NCBI RefSeq assembly: GCF_946478835.1
Contig: NZ_CAMLDV010000059.1
Coordinates: forward strand, 1-19,749
Reading direction: 5' to 3'
Source of the DNA: an uncultured Bdellovibrio sp.
GTDB lineage: Bacteria > Bdellovibrionota > Bdellovibrionia > Bdellovibrionales > Bdellovibrionaceae
DNA length: 19,749 nt
Both the position numbers and the translations under genes were made by a program. This document shows positions 7,016-14,558 of the stretch, one piece after another. The stretch's first letter is position 1, and every line of letters begins with the position of its first letter. Below the pieces are notes generated by a model. The model was given only the letters and a program-made list of their open reading frames with translations, was not told the origin of the DNA and made no database searches.

Positions 7016-8776
7016 ATGCAAAGTTCGACCACTGACTCTTCAGTCCTCTTTAATCGTCCCCTTTGGTTTTACATTAAAAACAATCCCCGAGCCTTCAGCT
7101 TGGGGATGTTTTTTTTAATCATCACGAATGCGCTGGATGGGGTGTATCCACTCATCATGAAAACGGCTATTGACCAGATCGAAGCGCAGGTGCCGTTGAA
7201 TAATATCGGCAAAACGTGTTTGATCTTTTTTGCGGTGATGGCAGGACTTGCCGTCAGCCGTTATGGATGGCGTACGAACTTTGGGCGCTTTCACACTTTT
7301 GCGGCTGAACACATTCGCCAAAAACTTTTCCGTCACGTGACGTCTTTGGGACCGAACTTCTTCCACAAAAATCAAGTGGGAGAATTAATGAGTCTTTTGA
7401 CCAATGACGTTCAATCTTTTCGCCAAGCGATCGGTCCTGGGCTTTTAATCCTCGCTGACGGCGTGATTATCATCGCCGTGGTTCTGCCGATTATGGCGAC
7501 TATGAATTGGGCTTGGACTTGGAAGACGTTGGTTTTTCTTCCGATTGTTCCCTTTCTTATTTGGAAAGTGATGCGTCTTATTCACTCCAATTATAAAATT
7601 CAGCAGGACCGCTTTTCCGAACTTACCGGTGTAGCTCAAGAAACTGTGGGCGGCATCCGTGTGATTAAAAGTTTTGCTCAGGAAGACAACCGCACAACAT
7701 TGTTTAACGGCGTCAGCTCTGCGTTTGAACAAGCTTGTAATAAAGTCGCGCGCATTGATGCGTTCTTTGTTCCGGTGATGGAGTTTGGCGTTACCTCTGG
7801 CAGCGTGATTCTATTGTTTATCGCTAAAGATGATATCTATTCAGGCGCTGTGACCATTGGAACCTTTGTGGCTTTTCATCGCTACATCCAAAAAATGGTG
7901 TGGCCGATGACAGCCTTGGGAATGGGGTTTTCTTACTTCCAAAAAGGTTACGCTTCGTTTGACCGCATCAAGGATGTTCTTAAAACAGAAACAGACATTC
8001 CTGATAATGGCACTTACGAAATTGCTGAGTTTAAAACTTTGGAATTTAAAAATGTCTCTTACAAACATAAAGGCAGTGACCATTATGTTTTGAAAAACGT
8101 TTCCTTTTCTTTAAATGCCGGCGAAAGCTTAGGGATCATGGGTCCTGTTGGTGCCGGAAAAACGACTTTGCTTCACCTGCTTTCTCGTATGTACCCACTT
8201 GAAGAGGGACAGATTCTTATTAACGGAGTGTCGATCGAAAATATTTCTCAAGAGTCTTTACGAAAAACTTTGCTGCTTGTTCCTCAAGAAGCTTTCTTAT
8301 TTAGTGAAAGTATCTCTGAGAACGTCAGCTTCGGCCTTAAAGAACGCGCTTCTGAAGAAGAAATCTTACGCATGACGGAGATTGTGGATCTCAGTAAAGA
8401 AATTGATTCCTTACCGCACAAGTACGATTCACAATTGGGCGAAAGAGGTGTCAACCTTTCCGGCGGACAAAAACAACGCCTGACCATTGCCCGCGGTTTG
8501 ATTATGAAAACTCCCGTCTTGGTTTTGGATGACTCTTTAAGTGCCGTGGATACGCGCACCGAAAAAGCCATTGAAGAAGAATTGGCGAAGAGCAATTCCA
8601 CGACCAGCCGAATTATTGTGGCCCATCGTTTGTCTTCTTTAAAGGCCGTGGATCATTTATTAATTTTGAAAGACGGCCAAGTCGAAGCCCATGGCACTTA
8701 CGAAGAAGTTTTAAAAGTGAGCCCGACATTCCAAAAAATTGTCCAAATCCAAGGGAAAGGAGATCACCATGAGTGA
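7016..8776 (+). CDS. Heterodimeric ABC exporter subunit, degenerate-site half (MdlA/YheI/BmrC-like)
   Basis: This 586-residue protein joins an exporter transmembrane domain (about 15-320, with around six helices) to an ATPase domain (about 340-580). Motifs: Walker A GPVGAGKTT (376-384), Q-loop Q424, signature LSGGQKQR (481-488), Walker B VLVLDD (501-506), D-loop SAVD and H-loop H537. The residue after Walker B is Asp506 rather than the catalytic Glu, as in the BmrC/YheI/MdlA type. Its canonical signature should complete the active ATP site of the partner encoded next. The ATG has no good Shine-Dalgarno, so translation may depend on the small ORF ending 15 bases upstream. The stop overlaps the start of the second subunit by eight bases. 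Substrates of this exporter type are drugs, lipids or peptides; none can be named here. Confidence 0.95.
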   Translation: MQSSTTDSSVLFNRPLWFYIKNNPRAFSLGMFFLIITNALDGVYPLIMKTAIDQIEAQVPLNNIGKTCLIFFAVMAGLAVSRYGWRTNFGRFHTFAAEHIRQKLFRHVTSLGPNFFHKNQVGELMSLLTNDVQSFRQAIGPGLLILADGVIIIAVVLPIMATMNWAWTWKTLVFLPIVPFLIWKVMRLIHSNYKIQQDRFSELTGVAQETVGGIRVIKSFAQEDNRTTLFNGVSSAFEQACNKVARIDAFFVPVMEFGVTSGSVILLFIAKDDIYSGAVTIGTFVAFHRYIQKMVWPMTALGMGFSYFQKGYASFDRIKDVLKTETDIPDNGTYEIAEFKTLEFKNVSYKHKGSDHYVLKNVSFSLNAGESLGIMGPVGAGKTTLLHLLSRMYPLEEGQILINGVSIENISQESLRKTLLLVPQEAFLFSESISENVSFGLKERASEEEILRMTEIVDLSKEIDSLPHKYDSQLGERGVNLSGGQKQRLTIARGLIMKTPVLVLDDSLSAVDTRTEKAIEEELAKSNSTTSRIIVAHRLSSLKAVDHLLILKDGQVEAHGTYEEVLKVSPTFQKIVQIQGKGDHHE

Positions 8777-10580
8777 AAATTTCATGCATGAAGACCTGGT
8801 GAAAACCAAGATCACCTACCCGGTTCTTTTTAAACGCCTGTGGCCTTATGCTCGTCGTGAAAAGTTATTACTTTTTTCCGCGATCTTCGCAGTGGCTGGT
8901 GGAGCTACTGTTGCCCGTTTGATTCCGGCTTTGATCGGATATGCGATCGACCATGGCGTGAAGGGAAAAGACTACAGCGTCTTTACAAAAGTCGCTTACG
9001 CTTATTTGATTCTAGAAATCTTCCGCTCGTGTTTTTCTTTTGCGAACGTTTATCTCTTCCAGATTTTTGGAAATAGAATGCTTTTTCATTTGCGCGAAGA
9101 CCTGATGGCCCACGTGCAAAGATTGCCTTTGCAGTTTTTCAATAAAACGCCGACGGGCCGAATCGTGACTCGTTTGACCAACGACGTGATGTCTTTGGGC
9201 GAACTCTTCACTGATGGCGTGATTTCTGTCTTCACGCATTTCGTGATCATCATGTCTGTTATTGTGGCTTTGGCTTTGATTTCTTGGAAACTGACTCTTG
9301 TGAGCTTGGTCTTAGCGCCATTTTTTATTGGTGCTTCGTTTTATTTAAGCAATCGCATCCGCGATATCTTAAGAGAACAGAAAAAGAAATTATCATTGAT
9401 CAATGCGTTTTTGGCGGAAAACCTGAACGGCATCAAGGTTGTTCAGCTTTACAACCGTGTTTTCCGCAATCGTGAAAAGTTTGGCGTTCTTTCCGTTGAT
9501 TACCGCGATACGAATATGCGCTCCATCCGTGCCTATGCGCTGATGCAGCCGATTATGAATCTTTTTAATGCCACGACAATCACGGCAGCTTTGTACTTTG
9601 GCGGACTGTTGAGTGCGCAGAATTCCATTGCGATTGGCGCTTTGGTGGCGTTTTTGATGAATATTCAAGACTTCATCCCGCCTCTTCGTGAAATTTTGGA
9701 GAAATATCAGCAATTCCAAAACTCCTTAACGAGTGCTGAGCGTATTTTCACTTTGATGGATGAACCGCAAGAGTATGAACTGGAAAATCTGCAAACTCCT
9801 GAGGTTGTTAAAGGCGATATTGAGATTCGCAACTTGAATTTCCAATACGAAAGCAATTTGCCTTTCGTGCTTAAAAATATCTCTTTGCAAATCAAAGCGG
9901 GCGAGTCGATCGCTTTGGTCGGACGAACTGGCAGCGGAAAATCGACGTTCATTTCCTTGCTGCAACGATTTTACGATGCTCCAGAGAAAAGTATTTTTAT
10001 CGATGGTTTGGCTTTGGAAAGAATTCCTCGCACCGAGATCCGCCACCATGTCGGCGTTGTTCAACAGGATAATTTTATCTTCCGCGGAACGATTCGCGAT
10101 AATATCGGGCTAGGTGATTCGCGCATCAGTGAAGAACAGATTCTGAAGGCTTGTGAGAAAACGGGCTATATGAGTCTTTTAAAGCGCACAGGCCGCGATC
10201 TTTTAAGCACAGTAGAAGAACGTGGCTCAAACTTATCCGTCGGCGAAAGACAGTTGATCGCGTTTGCGCGCATCTTGGCTTTCAATCCGGATATTTTGAT
10301 TTTGGATGAAGCGACGGCGAATATCGACTCTGAAAGTGAGCACATCATTCAAGAGGCGACCAAAGAAATCACCAAGGGTCGCACAAGCATTATCATCGCT
10401 CACCGTCTTTCGACGATTCAGCAGTGTGATCGCATTGTCGTTTTAGATCATGGGGAAATTGCTGAAGTGGGCTCTCACGAAGAACTTATGAAAGCCCAAG
10501 GTCTTTATTATCAGTTTGCGTCTTTAGGTTTGAAGTCCACTTTGATGGATGCGTCAGCCGCCGGAACTGCTGAGCCATAG
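8769..10580 (+). CDS. Heterodimeric ABC exporter subunit, active-site half (MdlB/YheH/BmrD-like)
   Basis: I start this gene at the ATG at 8769 (603 residues, MSENFMHED) because AAAGGAG sits just upstream within the end of the first subunit; the frame is open ten codons further up. The transmembrane domain is about 20-320 and the ATPase domain about 350-590. Motifs: Walker A GRTGSGKST (385-393), signature LSVGERQL (489-496), Walker B ILILDE (509-514) with catalytic E514, and H-loop H545. The signature departs from LSGGQ, while Walker B is complete. Together with its partner this gives one active and one degenerate ATP site, the standard asymmetric pattern. The coding 3' end overlaps the opposite-strand VWA gene by 70 bases. 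Confidence 0.95.
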   Translation: MSENFMHEDLVKTKITYPVLFKRLWPYARREKLLLFSAIFAVAGGATVARLIPALIGYAIDHGVKGKDYSVFTKVAYAYLILEIFRSCFSFANVYLFQIFGNRMLFHLREDLMAHVQRLPLQFFNKTPTGRIVTRLTNDVMSLGELFTDGVISVFTHFVIIMSVIVALALISWKLTLVSLVLAPFFIGASFYLSNRIRDILREQKKKLSLINAFLAENLNGIKVVQLYNRVFRNREKFGVLSVDYRDTNMRSIRAYALMQPIMNLFNATTITAALYFGGLLSAQNSIAIGALVAFLMNIQDFIPPLREILEKYQQFQNSLTSAERIFTLMDEPQEYELENLQTPEVVKGDIEIRNLNFQYESNLPFVLKNISLQIKAGESIALVGRTGSGKSTFISLLQRFYDAPEKSIFIDGLALERIPRTEIRHHVGVVQQDNFIFRGTIRDNIGLGDSRISEEQILKACEKTGYMSLLKRTGRDLLSTVEERGSNLSVGERQLIAFARILAFNPDILILDEATANIDSESEHIIQEATKEITKGRTSIIIAHRLSTIQQCDRIVVLDHGEIAEVGSHEELMKAQGLYYQFASLGLKSTLMDASAAGTAEP

Positions 10581-11491
10581 AAGCGAATGGCATTGATAGA
10601 TTCGATATAATCCCATCCATTCACGTTGCTGCGAGGAACCGATTGGCCGTTGATCGTAACCGTGATGGATTCAATCACAGGCTTTTTAGAAAGTTTAAAG
10701 TCTGTGAGGATTTGGTAGATACGGGCGCGGATGTTTGTAATGGCTGATCCCAGACTAGACGTACAAATTGACTCTTGAACGCCGCCAGAGACGTTAACTA
10801 AATCAATGAATCTCCAGCCTACCTCTGAATAGTCATTAAATGTAGTACAGTTTGTACTTGCAGGTGTTACACCGATAAAGTTAAAGACCCAAGATCTAGA
10901 ACCATCGACCCAAGGGCGCTTAAGACTGTCAAGCAAGCCTGTGTAATGCTGAGTGGGGTTAGAAACTACGCTCTTATCTTCTTCATTTGATAGCGCAATC
11001 ACAACTAGCAAAGCATCATTACGAAAAAACCCTTTACCCTCGTTAGCAAGATAACCCGAAGACAAAGCATTTTCCATCGACTCAAGGCCACGCTCATTAC
11101 TACTTCCTGCCTCACCCACGATCATACGATTCTTAAGTGAATTCACAAGATCAGGAGTTGAAGACGTTACATACTTCGGGCTTCCAATAAAGCGGCCGCC
11201 GTCAGGATTTGTTCCTCCCATACTCGTCGTAACGACTGCCATATGGTAGTCCATCTTCAACGAGTTCAAACGAGAAACCAGATCTGGAACTTGTGCACTC
11301 AGATTTTGTTGATGCTTCAACATTGACGCTGAGTTATCAACAATCCAGAGAATATCCACTTTGTTGTTGTAGGTCACACTTTGATCAAAGTTGTCGGACG
11401 TTTCTGGAAGATCAAACTGCACACCCGAAGAACAAGCCATGAGAGCTGTTGACATCATGGCCGCCAACAAAGCTGAAAATTCCTTTTTCAT
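10511..11491 (-). CDS. VWA-domain lipoprotein
   Basis: This 326-residue protein has a lipoprotein signal with lipobox LMAC (C20), so it is likely anchored to a membrane facing the periplasm or the cell surface. A von Willebrand A-type domain follows from about 44. VDILWIVDNSASM holds the MIDAS motif DxSxS (D52, S54, S56), and VVTTSMGG and LLVVIALSNEEDKS are the other expected strands. The last 70 or so residues (VIESITVTINGQSVP onward) look like a beta-rich extra domain. The ATG has AGAGGA close upstream. It lies 38 bases after the PilZ gene and is probably co-transcribed with it. VWA lipoproteins bind partners through a metal ion; the partner is unknown. Its last 23 codons lie inside the end of the convergent exporter gene. 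Confidence 0.88.
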   Translation of the reverse strand: MKKEFSALLAAMMSTALMACSSGVQFDLPETSDNFDQSVTYNNKVDILWIVDNSASMLKHQQNLSAQVPDLVSRLNSLKMDYHMAVVTTSMGGTNPDGGRFIGSPKYVTSSTPDLVNSLKNRMIVGEAGSSNERGLESMENALSSGYLANEGKGFFRNDALLVVIALSNEEDKSVVSNPTQHYTGLLDSLKRPWVDGSRSWVFNFIGVTPASTNCTTFNDYSEVGWRFIDLVNVSGGVQESICTSSLGSAITNIRARIYQILTDFKLSKKPVIESITVTINGQSVPRSNVNGWDYIESINAIRFYGSAVPAADASIKVDFKPKDAN

Positions 11492-11529
11492 AAATCCTCT
11501 TTCAAGACGTTCATAGAGAACAAAAAATC

Positions 11530-12333
11530 TTATGCTGCCTTTGTCGTAAAGTTTTTAATCGACTCACGCGCCGATTGACTGAGAGTCGTGAATTTCACGC
11601 CGTATTTTACGGGTTCTACCGTAGCACTCGTATTGGCGGCATCTTTCACGAACTGCTTACTGACGATCTGGCAAACCGCATTGAATGGAGGAACTCCGTC
11701 ACCGGGTTGGAAATGTAAAAACAAAGACTGGCCTGGTTGTAAATTTGGAGTATCAATCAAGACACCAGCTCCGCCGGCACTGATTTCCAACGCTTGACCA
11801 CGGAAGACAGTTTTATTGTTATGCACAATCAAAGAAGCACCATAAGATGCGCGAGCATGACGACGACGGAAGAAAATCTCTGCCACGTCGACATCTTTGG
11901 AATCTTTCATTCCGCGGATTTTATCTGAAGAGAACTCTTCCACTTCTGCGACTCGTTTCCATGCAGGAAGTTTTGCGTGCCAGATGTAATCGTATTCAAA
12001 CAAAGTTTTTTCCTGCAGCATTTGGATCAACTCCAACTGGCAGAACGGTCCGTAGTTATTTCCCTCTTTGAGAATAAACCACTCTTTGTCCTTAAGAGCG
12101 TTTGCAAATCCCGCTTTTGGAAGAGGCGTCGCACTTGGACGAACCGACGGCTTCTGAGCCAGTTTCTGCGCAAACTCAGGGTGTTCAAGTAGCATCATCC
12201 ATTCACCTACGTTTTCATCGTAAACGTAATCAGTCCATTGATGTTCCTGGGCCTCGATCTTTTTTAAGACTGTCTCATGCGTGTACGGTCCGATATGAGT
12301 CCCATTGTTAGAAAGATAATACTGTTTTGCCAT
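11530..12333 (-). CDS. Tandem GYF_2 plus PilZ domain protein (probable c-di-GMP receptor)
   Basis: From the ATG at 12333 (267 residues, AAGGAG ten bases upstream) this cytoplasmic protein has two GYF_2-like (DUF4339) repeats. The first is about 3-55 (YYLSNNGTHIGPYTHETVLK), the second about 84-135 (EWFILKEGNNYGPFCQLEL, YIWHAKLPAWKRV). A PilZ domain follows at about 154-262. It has the c-di-GMP-type RxxxR element (RRRHAR, 156-161) and the second motif as EISAGGAGV, with Glu in place of the usual Asp or Asn. GYF_2 domains are thought to bind proline-rich partners, so this may be an adaptor controlled by c-di-GMP. A sigma-28-like promoter lies just ahead and a VWA lipoprotein gene follows. Domain calls are good; ligand binding is inferred. 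Confidence 0.88.
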   Translation of the reverse strand: MAKQYYLSNNGTHIGPYTHETVLKKIEAQEHQWTDYVYDENVGEWMMLLEHPEFAQKLAQKPSVRPSATPLPKAGFANALKDKEWFILKEGNNYGPFCQLELIQMLQEKTLFEYDYIWHAKLPAWKRVAEVEEFSSDKIRGMKDSKDVDVAEIFFRRRHARASYGASLIVHNNKTVFRGQALEISAGGAGVLIDTPNLQPGQSLFLHFQPGDGVPPFNAVCQIVSKQFVKDAANTSATVEPVKYGVKFTTLSQSARESIKNFTTKAA

Positions 12334-12356
12334 TGTTCCGTTACTCCTTGGACCAC

Positions 12357-12383
12357 CTATCGGCGCAAACAAGACTCGACTTA
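12357..12383 (-). promoter_or_regulatory. Sigma-28 (FliA)-like promoter of the PilZ-VWA operon
   Basis: On the minus strand TAAG (12383-12380), exactly 15 bases, then GCCGATAG (12364-12357) matches TAAA-N15-GCCGATAA at three of four and seven of eight bases. A start near 12350 would sit right before the Shine-Dalgarno AAGGAG (12349-12344), giving a leader of about 17 bases. Confidence 0.6.
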
Positions 12384-12477
12384 ACTGTAGGAAATTAGAC
12401 AATTTGTAAGAAAAATGATTCAAATTTTTTGTCGAACTTTTAGTCGTTTTTCATTCTGTAATTAAACTAAATAAAGT

Positions 12478-12504
12478 TAAAGGGATCCTCATGAAAGCCG
12501 ATCA
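12478..12504 (+). promoter_or_regulatory. Sigma-28 (FliA)-like promoter of the REC-CheX gene
   Basis: TAAA (12478-12481), exactly 15 bases, then GCCGATCA (12497-12504) matches the flagellar sigma-28 form at four of four and seven of eight bases. A start near 12511 gives a leader of about 63 bases before the ATG at 12574. A CheX-type phosphatase is a natural flagellar-class target. Confidence 0.68.
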
Positions 12505-12573
12505 GATTACTAGGCGTTAAGAATTCCGTTTTCAAACTGATAGAAGTTTATGGTTTTTATACAGAAGAAAGAA

Positions 12574-13488
12574 ATGAAACTTAGAAAAAACATCCTCATT
12601 GTTGATAATAACTGTGAACTCGAGCAATCAGTAAAAGAGCCTTTGCTGAAGCAGCTTGAAAGCTCGGGCGTGTCTCCTATCGTGGTGCGCGCGAAAGACG
12701 GAGCTGAAGCGGCGATCAAGTCGGAAAATCAAAAATTTGATATGGTTATTATCGACACCGAAGTCCCTCGCTTGATGGATGGCGGTTTCGTGTATGGTAT
12801 TCATACTTACAAAAACACTCAGGACGCTGAAGTCATCGTGATCTCGCAAAAGGATCCTGCCGATCTTCCGGAGTCTTTACGCAGTTCCAAATTCTTCAAA
12901 AAACCCGTAAGTCCCGAAGAACTCATCAATGCCATGATCAGCGTTTTAAACGTGCAACATCATGGACAAGCCAAAGACGCAAGCACAGCTGCAGCGGCTA
13001 CGAAATACGCTGTGGATGTGCGCGTGATCAATGCTGTGATCAAAGCAACGACCAACGTTCTTGCACAATTTGGCGTGACGTCAGTGAAAATGGAAAAGGC
13101 CGGTCCAAAATCTCCGCAAGAATGTTTGCTCGGCGAAGTTTCCTCTGTGATTGACATTAAAAGTCAGTCCTTCCAGGGGTATCTGAGTATTTCCTTTGAT
13201 AAAGGTAGTTTCTTGGAAGTGGTTTCCACGATGTTGATGGAAGAACAAACAGAACTTACCCAGGACAATCAAGACGCCGTCGGTGAGATCAATAATATTA
13301 TTTTTGGTAATGCTAAATCCGAAATCACCAGCTACGGCGTTCAAATGACCGTGCCTCGCGTGCTTTTGGGGTCAGACCAAATCGTGCCTTGTGCGGCGGG
13401 CTCTGCCGGAATGATGATTCCTTTTTCCACGAGCAAAGGGAAATTTTATTTAACGGTGGTTGCGCTACCTATTGCAAAAGCGGCGTAG
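12574..13488 (+). CDS. Response regulator receiver fused to CheX-like phosphatase domain
   Basis: From the ATG at 12574 (304 residues) an N-terminal receiver domain spans about 5-127. It has acidic D11, phospho-acceptor D61 (MVIIDTEVP), S91 and K110 (FFKKPVS). The usual acidic pair is reduced to Asp-Asn (DNN). A short Ala-rich linker (about 130-145) leads to a CheX/CheC-like domain at about 148-302. Its phosphatase motif is GEINNIIFGNAKSEI, with E238 and N241. CheX removes phosphate from CheY-P. A covalent fusion suggests either self-dephosphorylation or control of the phosphatase by phosphorylation. An alternative ATG eight codons upstream lacks a better ribosome site; both are weak (AGAAGAAAG here). 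It is divergent from the PilZ gene with its own sigma-28-like promoter. Confidence 0.88.
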   Translation: MKLRKNILIVDNNCELEQSVKEPLLKQLESSGVSPIVVRAKDGAEAAIKSENQKFDMVIIDTEVPRLMDGGFVYGIHTYKNTQDAEVIVISQKDPADLPESLRSSKFFKKPVSPEELINAMISVLNVQHHGQAKDASTAAAATKYAVDVRVINAVIKATTNVLAQFGVTSVKMEKAGPKSPQECLLGEVSSVIDIKSQSFQGYLSISFDKGSFLEVVSTMLMEEQTELTQDNQDAVGEINNIIFGNAKSEITSYGVQMTVPRVLLGSDQIVPCAAGSAGMMIPFSTSKGKFYLTVVALPIAKAA

Positions 13489-13546
13489 GATTCTCTAGTA
13501 CAGCTGTTCTCGGGCTTTAATTATCTGACCGTCCATGAGAGGCCTT

Positions 13547-13571
13547 CCTGAAGCGCCTCCTGCGCTTCAGG
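13547..13571. repeat. Perfect 10-bp stem hairpin between convergent genes
   Basis: CCTGAAGCGC (13547-13556), loop CTCCT, GCGCTTCAGG (13562-13571). It lies 59 bases after the REC-CheX stop and 91 before the HNH gene's stop on the opposite strand. No T-run follows on either side. It could be a Rho-linked or bidirectional transcript end, or a dispersed palindrome. The rest of 13489-13661 shows nothing further. Confidence 0.75.
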
Positions 13572-13661
13572 CCGAAGTACATTTGGTTGTCTAATTTAAA
13601 TCAACCGCTACGCATTTGTTTCTGATGCTTGGATTCTAGCTTTATCATTAGCACTGCTTAC

Positions 13662-14558
13662 TTACGTTGAAAGATATTTGAATCCAGCCTCTTGGCGATA
13701 TTTCATTTGATTATGTTGAGAGCAGAGTACTTGTGCATTTGCAACCGTGCTTTTGCCATTAGCCCATCGACTTTGCTTATGGTCTACCTGTAAAAACCAC
13801 CGATTACCACATTGTTTTCCAGTGCTTGGATCTTTATACTGGCAGCATTTATCTTTATTAATAACTGTCTTTCTAGTTCTCGCAGAAAATGGTTTTACTT
13901 CCATCGTGGCAGTGACTTCCTCTTGAGGACGCGGCCTCACAGAGGTTTTCTGCTTAATTACCCGATCAGTCACGTATTCTAGGTAATCCACGATATCATT
14001 CGAAGAAATGGTATGAGAAAGAAGAGCCTGCGCTTGTTGAATTTTGTCAGCTAGTTCTTTTGAAATCGTCAAAGACAAACGAATGCTTTCATTGGCTTGG
14101 ATTACTTGGGTTGTTGCTTCAATGACTGGTAAATCAAAGAAGGATGCCACTTCTTTTTGAGATTCTTGAAAATTCTTTGAAGTGATTTGCTCCAACAACT
14201 CTTGTTTTTCTTCGGCAGTGACTTTCTTTTGAGTTGTTTTATAAACATCTCTCGCTGCTTTTTGAATAAGTGACACTTGATGAAGTTTTACTTCACCAGA
14301 TTGGATCTTTTCTCCTAATGTCGGCACTTCAATTAGCAGTCTCGCAGCATCGATTCTACGCTGTGCACTCCCGGCAGAATAACCAACACCCTCGACTAAG
14401 TATAAAAACAAATTGGCAAAACCGTATTCCAGATACAGTCTGCGTTGGTCTATTTCCTTAATAGTCAGAAGAATTTCGTGAAGCAACTCGCGCTCTTTTG
14501 CGACCAACGATTTGATTCTTTGATCAAGTTCGAATTTATTTAAATTTTTGAGACTCAT
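13662..14558 (-). CDS. HNH endonuclease family protein (DUF222-like architecture)
   Basis: I start this gene at the ATG at 14558 (298 residues, MSLKNLN) since GGAG sits upstream in a good position; the frame is open to 14723 but the extra residues look non-conserved. The N-terminal 200 residues are helical (ELDQRIKSLVAKERELLHEI, then GYSAGSAQRRIDAARLLIEVP), the DUF222-like layout often found ahead of an HNH domain. The C-terminal HNH domain at about 235-292 has DH (D259, H260), N274 and HN (H282, N283). Cysteines 238, 239, 250 and 279 could hold structural zinc. Such proteins occur in several copies per genome in Bdellovibrio and actinobacteria, without a proven role. DNA cutting is inferred from motifs only. 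A 17-bp palindrome lies 55 bases upstream of the start. Confidence 0.85.
   Translation of the reverse strand: MSLKNLNKFELDQRIKSLVAKERELLHEILLTIKEIDQRRLYLEYGFANLFLYLVEGVGYSAGSAQRRIDAARLLIEVPTLGEKIQSGEVKLHQVSLIQKAARDVYKTTQKKVTAEEKQELLEQITSKNFQESQKEVASFFDLPVIEATTQVIQANESIRLSLTISKELADKIQQAQALLSHTISSNDIVDYLEYVTDRVIKQKTSVRPRPQEEVTATMEVKPFSARTRKTVINKDKCCQYKDPSTGKQCGNRWFLQVDHKQSRWANGKSTVANAQVLCSQHNQMKYRQEAGFKYLST

Noticed and set aside
7016..8776. Loss of the Walker B Glu read as a broken ABC gene
   Set aside because: The partner has the matching altered signature, so this is the normal heterodimer asymmetry.
12491..12520. Nine-codon ORF (MKADQITRR) with AAAGGGA upstream, possible leader peptide
   Set aside because: It overlaps the sigma-28-like promoter, whose predicted start (about 12511) lies after this ATG, so it would not be in the transcript.
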